Positions 32,243 to 45,028 of a stretch of DNA of 64,000 bases are shown one piece after another. The stretch comes from Ottelia alismoides. Lineage: Eukaryota; Streptophyta; Magnoliopsida; Alismatales; Hydrocharitaceae. The translations under genes were made by a program, and so were the position numbers. The notes under the pieces were generated by a model. The model was given only the letters and a program-made list of their open reading frames with translations, searched no databases and was not told the DNA's origin. The stretch spans positions 434,001 to 498,000 of the forward strand of contig JAZKJV010010759.1 of NCBI GenBank assembly GCA_037367405.1, given 5' to 3'. Positions within the stretch are counted from its first letter, which is position 1. Each line of letters starts with the position of its first letter.

Positions 32243-33779
32243 TTTTTGGTCTTTTTGGGGTTGTTCAGAGATACAGAAATCGGCAATACAGGAGGTTGGA
32301 ATACATCCGAACTCAAAATGGGGGTATCAGCACCACCCAAAATATTCTTCTTCGTGGCCTCAACACCGCGCTCTGGTTCATCATAAAAAACGGTGGTTTT
32401 AGCACCACTGTCTGCATCTGGTATTATGACGGTATCAGCACCATCGTCTGGAAGGTTATCCTTGGTGACATCAGCACCACCGTCATCATCATTGTTGCTA
32501 GCGGCATCAGCACCGCTCCTCTCCTCATCTGGGGTTCTTGATTCTTCATGGATTCGTCCCTCAGACGAGGCACCGTCGGCTGGTTGTCTACTGCTCCTAA
32601 GTGACACAAAGTGAGTCTCAAATAGAGAAGACATGTCATTCATGAATGCACTAGGAGTGGTATCCTTTCTAAACTGTACCTTCTCAGACCTCCTCTTCAA
32701 ACTATTCGGATTCGGCTCGCTCTGTGCAGGTATGGCAGCTTTGCCTTTCATTATGTCCTTCATTTCCTACCGGAACTCGTCCATTTCCTGCCGGAAAGAT
32801 GCTTGGTGGTCAGAAAGCAAGCGGACAAGATCATCAAGTGCCGGGTTCTCCAGGCTAGGTGCGTGAGAACCGGAGGTGTTCCCTTGCTGGAAATGAGGTG
32901 GTTGCTGCTGCAGATAGTGAGATGGAGGCTGGGAGTGTTGTTGCTGGTACGTGTGCTGTCGCTTCCTCCACTGCTGTCCTTGATAGGTGGGACGAGGACT
33001 CTGGTGATACTACTGGTGGTGGGAATACTGAGGCTGCTGCTGCTGTTGGCTGTATTGGTTGCCCTGAGCTGGAGGCTGCTGCTGGGATGAAGTGCCTCCG
33101 GTGGACCAACGAAATCCGGGGAGATCACGGTGAATCCCGGGCTGCTGGGGGTACCGGTCGTACCATATCCTGTTGACTTCCATCAACGTCTCCTGCTCAG
33201 AGGGTAGAGGTGGTAGTGTTGCCAATGGTTGATCCGACTGATAGACCACCACCATCTGAGTGTCCTGAGATGGTGGCTGCTGTGGATAATATGGTAGTTG
33301 CTGATCCAACACTGCCTGGATGTGGTGAACTTGGCGGTACGGGGCAGGAGGTGGGGTCGAGCTGCTACTACGGGAATAACCTGCGACCTGGGAGGCGGAT
33401 GGGAAGATGATTGTGCCTCATGGATACTCAAGATGTGAGTCTTCAGGTCACTCATGGACTTAGCCAACTGGTCTATCTGTGTCAGACCTTGGCCCTGCTT
33501 CTTCTCTAGGATCTCGATGCGGTCCAATTTCTCACTGATTATCCCCATGTCAGCAACTGATGATTCCTCTTGTGCTGCTGCTGCTGACGAAGTATGGGGG
33601 CCGGCATCGATGCGGGCGATCCTTTGATATGATCCTGCTCCTTGGGGGGGTTTCTGCTATGTGTAGACTCTGGCTTGGGCCGTGACTGTAGAGTTTTCTG
33701 CCATTCCTTCATAAATGGTCCAAACATCATCTTCACCCTTTGAAAAGTACGACCCTTCACAAGAGGCATTAACAAGACC
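32239..33779 (-). pseudogene. Athila-like Gag C-terminal half, broken
   Basis: Continuation of Gag in several frames. 33775-33539 and 33548-33183 cover a coiled-coil-like MGIISEKLDRIEILEKKQGQ stretch. 33312-33010 is very rich in glutamine and proline, with the family motif HRDLPGFRWSTGG. 32763-32239 encodes an acidic tail. No CCHC zinc knuckle is seen, as in other Athila-like Gags where a glutamine-rich part lies here. Frame changes occur near 33560, 33330, 33020 and 32765. Confidence 0.7.
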
Positions 33780-34781
33780 CTACAGCTCCGGTGTTAGCCC
33801 ACAAAAGAAACTTTGAACCAAATTGGGCTTTGATATATCATGATGCGGACACCGGTCAATGAGCTCTCTAAAGCGATCCCAAGCTTCATGGAATTGTTCA
33901 TTAGGGATCATCGTGAAATTTCTAATCATAGCTCTTGCTGCATTCGTCCGGCCGAGTGGGTAATGCTTATTTAAGTATGTGGTCTGGAGTTGTGCCCACG
34001 TGTCGATGTACCTTCCCAAGTGTTTCAGCCAATAGGCAACTCTATCAACCAAGGAGAACGGGAAGGCAATCATTTTTATGGTGTCCTCAGTAACAAACCG
34101 ATCATGGATTGTACTGCATATCATCTCGAATTCCTGCAGATGGAGGTGCGGCTCTTCAGTGGCCAGCCCATGAAACTTAAGCAACAATTGGATGGTATGG
34201 GGGCGAAGCTCGAAGTCTCCGTATATGGGAGGGACTCGGATCCACCGGTGAGTAAGTGTTGCAGCTGGGTTATGCAACTGCCTCATGGTTGCCGGTGGCG
34301 GTCTCTCCTGGTCAGGTCCTCCTCCGCTTGCTGCATCAGGTATTTCTCCACCGCCCTCAGATCTGTCTTCACGGTCAGCTCGCATCTGCTCTATCTCTTT
34401 CAGGATATTTCCCATGAAGGTTCCCTAGTCTCTTATCTACTGTTGCATTGTTTCTAGGGATGCCATCAATGAATTGTTGATAGCGGTCTGATCATAAACG
34501 AAGGGAGGCTCGCCCTGCTCATGTATGTTTCCCTCACTGCTGGCCATGGGTTCCTCTTGATTTTCTGCAAAGGCAAATGAACCCATTTCAGGTATATCCA
34601 ACTGAATGTCAACTGTAGTCTCAGGATTTATTGGAGAAGGGTGGTCGAGGGGGAATAGGGTGGTTGAGAACTCAGGTTCGGAGAGTGGGTCTGAACTCTT
34701 CAAAACCCTCCTAGATGAGTGGGAAGGAGTGCTCGATAGTGGTGCCACCAGGTGTGGCCTAAGGGATCTCCTTCCCATCAT
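33780..34781 (-). pseudogene. Athila-like Gag, N-terminal half
   Basis: Starts at the ATG at 34781 (MMGRRSLRPHLVAPLSS). Two in-frame TAG codons at about 34415-34436 split it from the main Gag domain, 34415-33780: LLKFHGLATEEPHLHLQEFE, AFPFSLVDRVAYWL, then RDLIDRCPHH-like ELIDRCPHHDISKPNLVQSF. This matches the retrotransposon Gag domain of Athila elements, which forms the virus-like particle. The domain itself is otherwise open. Confidence 0.85.
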
Positions 34782-36213
34782 ATTGATGTAGAAAATGTCG
34801 GATGAGATCTAGAATGCAAAGAGGATGATCAATCAAACCCCAACTTCACCAACACAACACTGGAGCCGATGACCGTGAAGGTTCGGTCTTTTATCTTGTC
34901 AAATTTTATTGGGTTATCAATCAATCTATCAGAGCGTTAGAGCGAGCTGTTGGGAACCCTACTTTCGTAGCCGACTGTCCCAATCCACGTTAGATCTTTC
35001 CCAACCAGTATGAATTGCAGACCGTAACCCGGTTGTACCCGCTAATTCAATATGCTAAGGACATCGCGCTTTACCGACTACCGAAGAGATCCTCACCGGA
35101 GAACGACTAACCACGGCCAGTAGTCAACCAGAATTTTAGGTGTGGCTCTATCCTAGTGTCGGGTCACTTTCTCGCAGCAGATAAATCAATCAATGAGGGG
35201 GTTGCTCTCCCCAAGGCAAAATTTTTGGTGATGTGAATTTTAAGTCAAGTTTGCTTTAGCAGTCCAAATTTTTATTGCTTTCACTTTTTATGTATTTTTC
35301 TGAACAAGCATCGTCTACCGAATTTTCCAATTTCCTTGTTATTTATAGTCCAATAAAACTGGGGGAGGAAAGCGGAAAAGCTGATGCGCGGTCAAAATCT
35401 ATGATACATGGAGGGATTGAAATGCGTACCTTTTCACCAGCACTCTACATGCAAAGTGATCCACGCATAATTTAAAGGAAATAAACAAAACTACCTAAAT
35501 GCATGTACGAGAAAATCGTCCTAAGATGAGAAACTCCTTTTAACGTGAAGAACAAGTAGCTATGACAACGAAGAGAGTCCGGAGTCCGGTCTTGGGTGCC
35601 AATCGGTGTCCACCACAATGGATCCTGCGCGCGCTGTATATGACCCCTCCCGGTACGTGGTCTCTAGTGCAAGTCAAATAGCTTTTTCAGTTGATTTTTA
35701 GCCAAGTCCAATTACGATCTATAGGTGCAGGCAAGATATTAGGGATTGGGCCTTAGCTTCTTAGTTCGTCACAGTCAACAAAAATTCCTATGTCTAGGGG
35801 CTAAATCCTCGTGAAACGAATAGAAAGAAAAGCGAGAAAGCTGCGAAACACACACAAAATCACGGTGAGCCCCCAAGTGAACAAACACTTGGAAATTAGG
35901 CCCGAGTGTCCTGGAGTGTCCAAGTTATTACAAATAAAGTCTCTCTCTCACTTTAAATTACAAAATTTTTAAACTACAAAAATTCTACAAAAATGATGGT
36001 CTTCTCAAGCCTCCAAGTTCTCCTTGGTGCCAAGCAAGCCTTCACGTGGGTGCCCAAGCGCCTATGATGGAGCACTTCCCTCGCTCGGAGGTACCTCGCA
36101 CAAAATCCAACAAAAAGGGTGATTAGACCAGTCATGCAATATAATCAAACAAATAGGTAAAAAAATAGGCAAATATCCGCAATCAATCACAAAAGAGTGC
36201 TCTATACACTATT
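34782..36213 (-). other. Athila-like 5' leader
   Basis: About 1.4 kb of noncoding transcript leader between the primer site and gag, long as in Athila elements. One short open frame (35275-35475, plus) is not credible. Sequence around 35560-35680 is related in inverted order to the leader at 59750-59900. Confidence 0.6.
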
Positions 36214-36233
36214 GCTCCCCGGCAACGACGCCA
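36214..36233 (-). promoter_or_regulatory. Primer binding site, tRNA-Asp type
   Basis: On the minus strand TGGCGTCGTTGCCGGGGAGC, two bases inside the 5' LTR. From memory, plant tRNA-Asp(GTC) ends so that its complement is TGGCGCCGTTGCCGGGGA, a match with one difference over 18 bases. tRNA-Asp priming is usual for Athila-type elements. Confidence 0.82.
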
Positions 36234-38570
36234 TTTGATAACGCGGTTTTTGCAAGGGTCTGGATAGTCCACACAAGCCGAGACCACAATGTCGCTGCGG
36301 CGACCGCTCACGAAACCCGTATTAATCAACAATTAACCCATAATATGAAATCAAATAATGACAAGCAAAAGTGGAGTTAAAATTTATTATTAACTCTACA
36401 TAAAATGTGTATAGTGTGTGCAAGTGTGTAGAGTGTCGAACACAGGGAGCAAACAAGATAGAATAAGCAAAAACGCCCAAGATGTGGTTGTGAATATGTC
36501 TAAATGTGTCATGTTTTGTTGGTTTTAATTTTATATTTTTTATTTAATTTTTGATTTTATATTTTTGTATTTTGATTTTTTTTAGTTTTCTGATTATATA
36601 TTTTTTATATTATATATATTTATATATTTTCAGAAATAGAATAAATATACACAATATGAGACAAGAGAAGATTAAGGATTTATAAAAATAAGGTAAAATG
36701 CTCAAAAATAAGGAGATAAAATGTTTTTGGTCTTTTTATATTTTTCAGATGTTTTTGTGATTTTTGGCGATTTTTCTAAATGTTTTTGGTATTTTTGAAA
36801 GTCAAAATACAAGAAAACAGTGAACAAACCTACTGACCGAAATTAAAATGATGATCAAAATTAGCAAACTGTATCCGAAATTCCTCAAATTAATTTTAAA
36901 ATAAAGGTAATAAACTAAGGAAACTACAGAAACTGAGTTTGTATTTTTAGGATTTTTCTATGATTTTTTAGATTTTTATGAAATTTTTAGTAGTTTTCTA
37001 ATTTTTAGGGTTTTTGTTTTGAAATTTTTAATGATTTTTGGTCTGACATTAAAAGATGACAAAACACACAAAATATAATTTTTTGGGAATTTTTCAAAAA
37101 GTTTTTATAATTTTTATGGATTTTCTAATGCAAACAATGCTAAAAATGCATGTTTTTGATTTTTAATAATTATGAGAATGCAATAAAAATGCAAATTAAA
37201 AATATAGCGTTAAAGTACAATGCAACAGGGGCCTATGGTATTTTTTTGGTAATTTTTCGAGTTAAAATGTTGTATGAAACAAATGCAAACATCCAAGCAA
37301 AAATACAATACTAGCAAGGGCATAAATGTAAATACGCAGGAGTCCAAGGGCCTACTTACCATTTTTCCAAAGATATTTAATGTTAAAGACAATTTTCTGG
37401 ACTAAAATTAAATACCCAAACCCGGAGGGGGTTCGCTGCAAATGTCCAACTCACGCACACTGGGTACGTGACCTGACAGGGGTATTTTTGCAATTTTACA
37501 CAGTTCCAGGGGCTTAGATGCAATTTAACCAAAATATTACAACTTAATTAAAAAGTTCATGGGCTGAAACAAAATAAACAAGCCCTAGGGGGTCCTATGC
37601 AAAATACCCAGCCCCCTCACGTGCAGGGGCACGTGAGGTGACGTGGATAGGACCTAAGTGCAAATATAGAAACTACGGGGGTCTGGATGCAAATATTACA
37701 GAAATATTTAAACTAAAACTAAAAGTTTCTGGACTGAAATGAAATACAAAATTTTGCGAGGGTGAAAGTGCAAAATACCCACGACTAATATCCTCGTGCG
37801 CAATCGAACGGCGGAGGGCCGCTCACTTATCCACGTGGCGCGCGCACAACGCGCGATGACGGTTCAGCGATGTTCGGCTGAGATCAGATCCTCGAAAGAA
37901 GATCCGATGGTGGTGGCGTGACGCGATCCAACGGCGGAGGTCAGAACTGGGGCAGCGGCTCGATTGAACGGCGGAGGAGTGAGGTGGAGGAACAGGGAAG
38001 AACGCCGGCGAGGCGAACTTCCCCGAGCTCGATCTCGGATCTCCGGTGGTGGATGGGCTCCAAAATTGAGCTGCGAGCTCCTGGGAGGTCAGGCTACGTG
38101 CTGGGGTACTCAGCTTCGTCGGAGAAGCACTGTGGCGGTGGCGCAATGGCGGCGGAGGTTCGAGCTCCAGGAATCTCCGGCGATGCTCCAAAATGAGCCC
38201 CCAGGGGCTTTGACGGTGCATTGACCTGCAAAAAAGGGGTGAGAGGGTCTAGGGCAAACTGCCTAGACACCGCGGAGGCGTAGTGGAAGTCGGAGATGGT
38301 CGGTGGAAGGCGAGGGGGATTCGGCCGGAGGTGCATTCCGGCGATGAGCGATGGGAGGCGAATTGATAGATGGAACTCGGATATTTTTGGGGTTTTTTTT
38401 TATCCTGAAGCTAAGGGAAATAAAATGAAGCGAAAAGAAAAGGGCAAAAAGAGCAAACCTCGAAGGTGGAGGACCTGAGGTGGTGGAACCTCGACGCCGG
38501 AGATGGCGGAGGTGGTGGAGACGCCTTGAGCCTTCCTCGACTCGCCTAACGACAGGGCGGTGGAGCTGTC

Positions 38571-41095
38571 TGAAGGATATGGAGAAATCCTCAAGCGCAT
38601 CACAGAAGCGTGATTGTCGTATCGGATACGACGAAGAATGACTAGTCGTACTAGTTGTTCGGTGCAACAGAATTAAAAAAAAATTATTCGATGAAACCAT
38701 ATGATACGAGAACCCTTCTCAAATCGTTTCATCTATAACCACAACAAGTATAATGCAATACCTCCTGAAGCGTGGTTGATCAAGTCTCTAAGAGAAGAGA
38801 CCTCCTATCTCAAGTCCGATCGTCGGAGTAACGGTTTGCGAGCGTGGGGATGAGTCGCGGTGTCCTCGCAATCCAAGATGATCCAAGCGCGGTTGCTCCT
38901 GATCTCGTCACACGAGATCGAACGTCTCCTTCGTGAGTGAAGCACTCCAAGTAGACGGATAACTGCAGAGCGTCGAAGTGGCAGCACGATGGCGCAGGCG
39001 TCGACAATTCTCTCCACCAAGGTATGGTGGACGACCACCAAGAAGAGAGGGAGAGAGGACTGTCGAGTATGAGAAAGAGAGAGAGATGTGTGCTACAATA
39101 GAATGTAAAGAGAGAGCATGGTATGCCTCTCTATTTATAGGGTTTTGAGATCCATGGATCTCAATCCATGGGACATAAAAAAATCAATGGATGAGATTGA
39201 TTTATGTCAATCCAATGGTCAAGATTGTTGTTGGTAAAAAAACAACAACTTGTGATTTAATTTTGATTAAATATATTTGATAAATTAAATATACATTAAT
39301 ACCAAATTAAACCAATCAAATAAGGAGTGAAAATACAAATGAGATCCACCTTCCCCATTAGATGGAGTGGACGGCCACCAATTCCATAAAGGAATTGATG
39401 CCGCCACCTCTTTCCCATATGGGGAGGGCAATCTCATGGATTCCCATGAGATTGCACATCTCCTTGTTTTTCTCTCAACTTATTTTCCAACAATTATTTG
39501 TTGGTATTTTATTCACCAAAACTAATTCTCAATTATTTTGGGAATATTGCAATCTTGACACTGGAAAATTGTGAATCATATTCACAACCCAAAACTAAAT
39601 GTAATTTACATTTTCAATTAATTAGGCAATGTGTATCCAATACACATTAATAATTAATCTACAAAAATAAATTATAATTAGCTCTCTCTAATATATTATA
39701 AATCACATTTATAACATATAAGGAATAATTGGATATTACTATCCACATTATTCTTATCCATAATAATTAAATATAATTATTTATATTGGATAATCTCTCA
39801 TACATCATGATAATTAAATCACATTTAATTATCAATTTCTCTTTGCTTAGATCTTATGGAATTATTCATAAATCATTTAAGAACAATGCTATTTATCCTC
39901 AGATACTTGAAGATAAGGACATGGCGATTGTATTGTTCCACGTATAGTGACTTGGATATTGAGATCACATCTCAAATCCAGATCCCACGGACCTCTCATA
40001 GATGCTTGATTAAATCAAGACCATAAACCTAATCTTCTCATTGTATCTGAATCTCATTCAGATCAATGTCCAGTATATGGACTAAGATTAAGTCACTTCT
40101 CTAATGAGAGGAGTCACTAAAATCCAGACCTGTTTCATCACTCCCTCGGAATGAAAGCGTCATGGTTATACAATCGTTTATGATCAAATCACCCTTCAGG
40201 TATTCCCAATACCTGCACATCCTGCATACTGGAAGACTCATGATCATCCCGAAGATATAGATCACTTTTACACTGTCATCTTCATAGTCAGATCATCAAG
40301 TTTCTCAATCTTGGTCCTTGGGATATGGTATAGATCATATGCTTTCACAAAGCATATATCTTACATTCAAATTCATATCATTCTTCTAAAGCATGATGAC
40401 CATGCATGGAATTTGGTCAATCCCAATACCTCATGAGTGAGCTCATGTCTCCCAGTTCACAAGTGAACCTGTATGATCCCTTTGAGAGATCATATTACTC
40501 ATATGGCCTTACATGCACACCAGCTCGCCGGTGTATAGACCTTGATTAGGTCATCAACCTATTGGTCTGCCAAATGTACATACTCAGACATATAGCAATA
40601 CATCTGTCTCTGGTCAGAGGATGTTTGCCTGTGATGTGACAGTATTCATCATAGGTCCTTGGTTATCTCGATCTTGTTAAGTCAACTCATTGACTCAACT
40701 AATCTGATACATCCGAATCAATATTCCCATGCAGAGGACCTGCGTCAAGAGGTCGATCAGATATCAGTCTAATGAGATAGGATTTCCATCTCCCACTCAG
40801 ACTGGAGAGCACTACGTGTCAATCATTGATGATGCTTGATGAGTCCTCTATCAAACTCCTTAGATATTCATCCAAGCATCAGCCTCTATGATTCAATCAA
40901 TGAATCAACAACTGTATGATTATCAAGTTGGCCATGGTACATAACCCTTATTGTACAGAGGGACCTTATAGTGCATTCATTCATTCAATATCAGAAAGGG
41001 AGTGAAAAACATAATCAATAACTTTTATTGATAAATCATTAATTACAATAACATTTATTGTAGGAATGGTTCGCCTCGGGCTCACACTGCTAACA
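38571..41095 (-). repeat. Copia 3' LTR
   Basis: 2525 bp, TGAAGGATATGG...GCTAACA in plus reading. It starts next to CTGTC and ends next to the purine tract. An open frame at 38805-39041 and others recur in each LTR copy by shared ancestry, not as genes. Confidence 0.93.
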
Positions 41096-41110
41096 ATCTC
41101 CCACTAGCCC
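41096..41110 (-). promoter_or_regulatory. Copia polypurine tract
   Basis: The minus strand reads GGGCTAGTGGGAGAT directly before the LTR start TGTTAGC. The purine run AGTGGGAGA is the expected plus-strand primer. Confidence 0.7.
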
Positions 41111-42170
41111 TCAGAACCATTCAGGAACAATCCTTAAACCCATATTCATTACATGCTGGTCGAAAACCTTCTGTGTCAGAGGTTTGTTAAGAGGATCAAC
41201 AACGTTGTCGGCAGAGGCCACTGTCGTGATGATGATGTCACCACGCTTTTGAATCTCCCGAATGATGTGGTATTTCCTTTCTACGTGCTTGCTCTTCTGA
41301 TGCCATCTGGGTTCCTTTGCCTGGGAAATGGCTCCCGTGTTATCACAGAGTAGCGGGATGGGAGTATCAGAGGAAACTACGCCAAGCTCCTGGACGAACT
41401 TGCGCAACCACACCGCCTCCTTTGCAGCATCCGATGCAGCAATGTATTCGGCTTCTGTTGTTGAATCTGCTATAGTGTCCTGCTTTTTGCTTCTCCAGCT
41501 CACAGCACCACCATTCAACAGGAACACAAACCCTGATGTCGACTTTCGATCATCAATATCCGATTGGATGTCAGAATCTGTATATCCCAAGACTTGGAGA
41601 TCACCATCTCCGTAGACCAAGATGTAATCTTGCGTCCGTCTTAGATATTTGAATATATTGTTTACTGCATTCCAGTGTTGTTCTCCATAGCAGGATTGGT
41701 AACGACTTACCACTCCCACTGCATGGCAGATATCTGGCCTAGTGCACATCATAGCATACATTAAGCTTCCTACAACTGATGCATAAGGGCATCCAGCCAT
41801 GGCTTTCTTTTTCTCAACAGTATGGGGAGCCATTCCTTTAGACAGGTGGATACCATGTCTTAAGGGCAGGAATCCTTTCTTGGAACTATCCATACGGAAT
41901 CGTTCAAGAATTTTCTTAATGTATGCATGTTGTGACAATCCCAATATCCTCTTCTCTCGGTTTCTGAACAACTTCAGACCCAAGATATAAGAGGCTTCTC
42001 GAAGATCTTTCATCTCAAAGGTATGGGACATCCAAATCTTTACACTGGTCATCATCCCTGTATCATTCCCAATGATAAGGATGTCATCTACATAAAGCAC
42101 GATGAACACAATGGCGCTCTCACTAAGCTTCTTGTATACACAAGGTTCATCAGGATTCTACACAAAATCA
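41111..42170 (-). pseudogene. Copia reverse transcriptase C-terminal part and RNase H
   Basis: 42109-41111 is one long open frame. It begins with the catalytic box IVLYVDDILIIGND, then FEMKDLREASYILGLKLFRN, YASVVGSLMYAMMCTRPDIC, GYTDSDIQSDIDDRKSTSGF, the RNase H signature DSTTEAEYIAASDAAKEAVW, and LLCDNTGAISQAKEPRWHQK with KSKHVERKYHIIRE. Just upstream (about 42145) a TAG replaces the expected Q codon in a SYDFVQNPDEPCVYKK-like stretch. The expected termination before the LTR is intact. Confidence 0.9.
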
Positions 42171-42905
42171 TAACTCTTTTATGGTTTCGTCAAATCTGAT
42201 GTTCCAACTACGAGAAGCTTCCTTGAGCCCATAGATGGATTTCTTCAGCTTGCATACTTTACCATCCTCAATCATGAAGCACTGGGGCTGCTCCATGTAG
42301 ATATCCTCCTCGAGGTATCCATTGAGGAAATCCATCTTGACGTCCATCTGCCAGATGTCGTAGTCAAGATATGCAGCTATAGCCAGCAATGCCCTGATGG
42401 ATTTAAGCATAGTCACAGGAGAGAATGTCTGATCGTAGTCTATACCTTCTCTCTGTGTGTAGCCCTTGGCTACGAGCCGTGCTTTGAAAGTCTCTACTTT
42501 CCCATCAGATCCCCTCTTTCTCTTGAAGATCCATTTGCACCCAATGGGTTTTACCCCTTTAGGTGGATCCTCGAGGGTCCATACACCATTCTTATGAATG
42601 GAGTCAATTTCTGACTTTATTGCTAGAATCCATCTATCCATGTCATGATCCGCGAGTGCTTCATCAAATGAAGTAGGATCATTGTCAATTTCACTTGACA
42701 CATGGAATCCATACCTTTCAGGTGGTGCAACCACCCTCGAACTCCTACGAAGAGGTATGGGTGTTTCATCTTTATTTACTTCTTCAGTTTCTAGTCTAGG
42801 AAGCTCAGAATCCTCAGGGGATTCAATGAGTTCATCTATTTCATTTTTATCTTGACCTTTAAGGAAATCATCCTCCAAAAATTTGACATCTCTGGAGACA
42901 AAACC
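42171..42905 (-). pseudogene. Copia reverse transcriptase N-terminal part
   Basis: Open frame 42878-42168. It contains the acidic linker, LRRSSRVVAPPERYGF, then WILAIKSEIDSIHKNGVWTL, CKWIFKRKRGSDGKVETFKA, ARLVAKGYTQREGIDYDQTF, and WQMDVKMDFLNGYLEEDIYM holding the first catalytic aspartate. It ends at an early stop after RFDETIKEL, caused by one extra A in an AAAA run near 42180 that shifts the frame away from the YVDD part. Confidence 0.9.
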
Positions 42906-43490
42906 CTTTGGGTCTCAGGGTCATAGAGCTGGTATCCAATACCATCTCTAATATACCCAATGAAGTAACACTCACGAGTGCAAGATTCCAGCTTACTTGC
43001 ATCCACGTTCTTTTCATGGACCAAGCAACCCCAAACCCTCAAGTGCTTAACACTAGGTTTGGTTCCATGCCAGAGCTAATGAGGAGTCTTAGGTACAAAT
43101 TTGCTAGGAATCTTATTCAGGATATATATTGCAGTCTCTACTGCATATCCCTACAAACTAAGTGGCAAATGTGCTTTACTCATCAATGAACGGACCATAT
43201 CCATGATGGTCCTGTTGCGTGTTTCAGCAACACCATTAAGTTGGGGAGTTCCAGGAGTAGCGAGATTGGAGACAATTCCATTCTCTTTGAGGTATTCCTT
43301 GAATTCATCAGAGAGGTACTCACCACCTCGATCAGATCAAATTCGTTTAATCTTCCTATCGGTTTGGTTCTCAACCAAAGCCTTGAACTCTTTGAACTTT
43401 TCAAAGGTTTCAGATTTATGACGTAATAGGAAGACAAACCCGTATCACGAATGGTCATCAATAAATGTCAAATAATATCGATATCCATTT
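42836..43490 (-). pseudogene. Copia integrase catalytic core, broken by stops
   Basis: One continuous minus-strand frame interrupted by stops: DDHS*YGFVFLLRHKSE, then RI*SDRGGEYLSDEFKEYL with the second catalytic aspartate, NGVAETRNRTIMDMVRSL with the glutamate, SL*GYAVETAIYILNKIP, TPH*LWHGTKPS, and the C-terminal RVWGCLVHEKNVDASKLE. Each of the four stops fits a single C-to-T or G-to-A change (CGA to TGA twice, TGG to TAG, CAG to TAG). This points to decay of methylated cytosines and not to indels. Confidence 0.85.
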
Positions 43491-45028
43491 CGAGTCGCGG
43501 TACTGAAGGGACCACATACATCGGTATGTATTAAGTCAATAATGCCTTCGCATCTAGTAACCTTGTTACAGAAAGGCATCCTAGTCATTTTACCACGAAT
43601 ACAATGTTCACAGGTAGGCAAAGATTGAACCTGTAGAAAATCTAAAGGTCCATCCTTTATCAATCTATTGATCCTATCAACAGATAAATGACCAAGCCTT
43701 TGATGCCAAATCATGTTTGAATGATTTTCATTATTCCTGGATCTTTTAGGGTTTTTATTAGTGGTTGTAACATTCATGACATGCTCATTAAGGCACAATT
43801 CGTAGAGTCCTCCAGAAGTCAAAATACCATATGCAATATATTTATCATAATGATTTATGACTAATTTATTACGGAACATGAATGAATATCCACTTCTAAC
43901 TAGCTTAGATACAGATATTAAGTTCCTCCTGACTTCAGGTACATAAAGACACTCTTTAAGTACTAGGACTCTACCACTAGATAATGATAGCCGACAAGTC
44001 CCGACGACGACTGCTGCAACACTTGCATCAGATCCCATCTGGATGACTATCTCCCCTTCTTCAAGTTTTCTAGTTTCCTGAAACAAATGCAACAAATTGC
44101 GTACATGAACAGAAGCACCAGAATCAACAACCCAACTTCCTTCTCGTCCTACGAGAAAACTGGTTTCAATGATAAAAGTAGATTTCATACCTGCTGGGGA
44201 TTTACCTTTGTCGACCGACTTCAGGTAATCCGGGCAATTATGCCTCCAGTGCCACGGCTTCTTGCAGTGGTGACAGACGTCGGTTTTCTTCGACGCCATT
44301 AAAGTGGATGCATTAGAAGAAGAGCCAACACTTTGTCCCTTCTTCTTTCTCTTCTGGGCTGGGCCCTTCCGAGAACCATGCTTCCGACCGCACTTCCCTT
44401 TGACCTGTGCAACCATTGCACTGCCAGTGGGACCATCCTTCTTCATCACGTCTTCTGTAGACTTTAATGCAGGAAGGAGAGCAGCACTTGTTAATTCCAA
44501 CTTATTCATGTGGAATGACACCACAAAGTTATTGAAAGATTTGGGCAACGACAGCAGAATTAAGTCAACTTGCATGTCTGCATCCATCGTTGCTCCAAGA
44601 GTCTCCAGCTCCGACAAGTACCCAAACATTTTGATTACATGTTCACGGACCGAAGTCCCTTCCTGCATCTTGCAGCGAATGAGGCCTTTCATAACATTGT
44701 ACCGCTGGGTGCGGTTAATGTCACCAAACATATCCTTTAGATTCTGCATGATCTCCTGGCTAGTACTCATCTCCACATGTTGTTTCTGAAGTACATTGGA
44801 GAGAGAACCCAAAATATAGCATCTAGCCAAGACATGATCCTCATCATACTTGTCATTGTATGCTTTATCTTCCTTAGATTTAGGGTTTTCAAGCTTGTTT
44901 TCAGAGAGCACATAGCTGATGCGCTCTGCCGAGAGTACAAGCTCCAAATTACGGATCCAATCTGAGTAATTTGGTCCGGTCAATTGGTTGACCTCCAGAA
45001 GCTTTCTCAGTGGGTTCATGGATTTCAT
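43445..45028 (-). pseudogene. Copia Gag, protease and N-terminal integrase (open frame)
   Basis: One frame of about 527 residues from the ATG at 45028 (MKSMNPLRKLLEVNQLTG); the frame extends upstream, but the bases before this ATG look like a splice acceptor (TTTCAG). Order: Gag with YSDWIRNLELVLSAERISYV and ARCYILGSLSNVLQKQH; zinc knuckle CHHCKKPWHWRHNC; protease active site WVVDSGASVHVRN; the HHCC integrase finger (WHQRLGH ... CEHCIRGKM); and the start of the core, DLIHTDVCGPF with the first catalytic aspartate. It ends at a TGA in DDHS*. The frame is long enough to make Gag and protease, but not a full polyprotein. Confidence 0.9.

Noticed and set aside
36214..36233. Possible tRNA gene fragment (tRNA-Asp 3' end)
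   Set aside because: Only the last 18-20 bases match and they directly abut the LTR, so it is a primer binding site.
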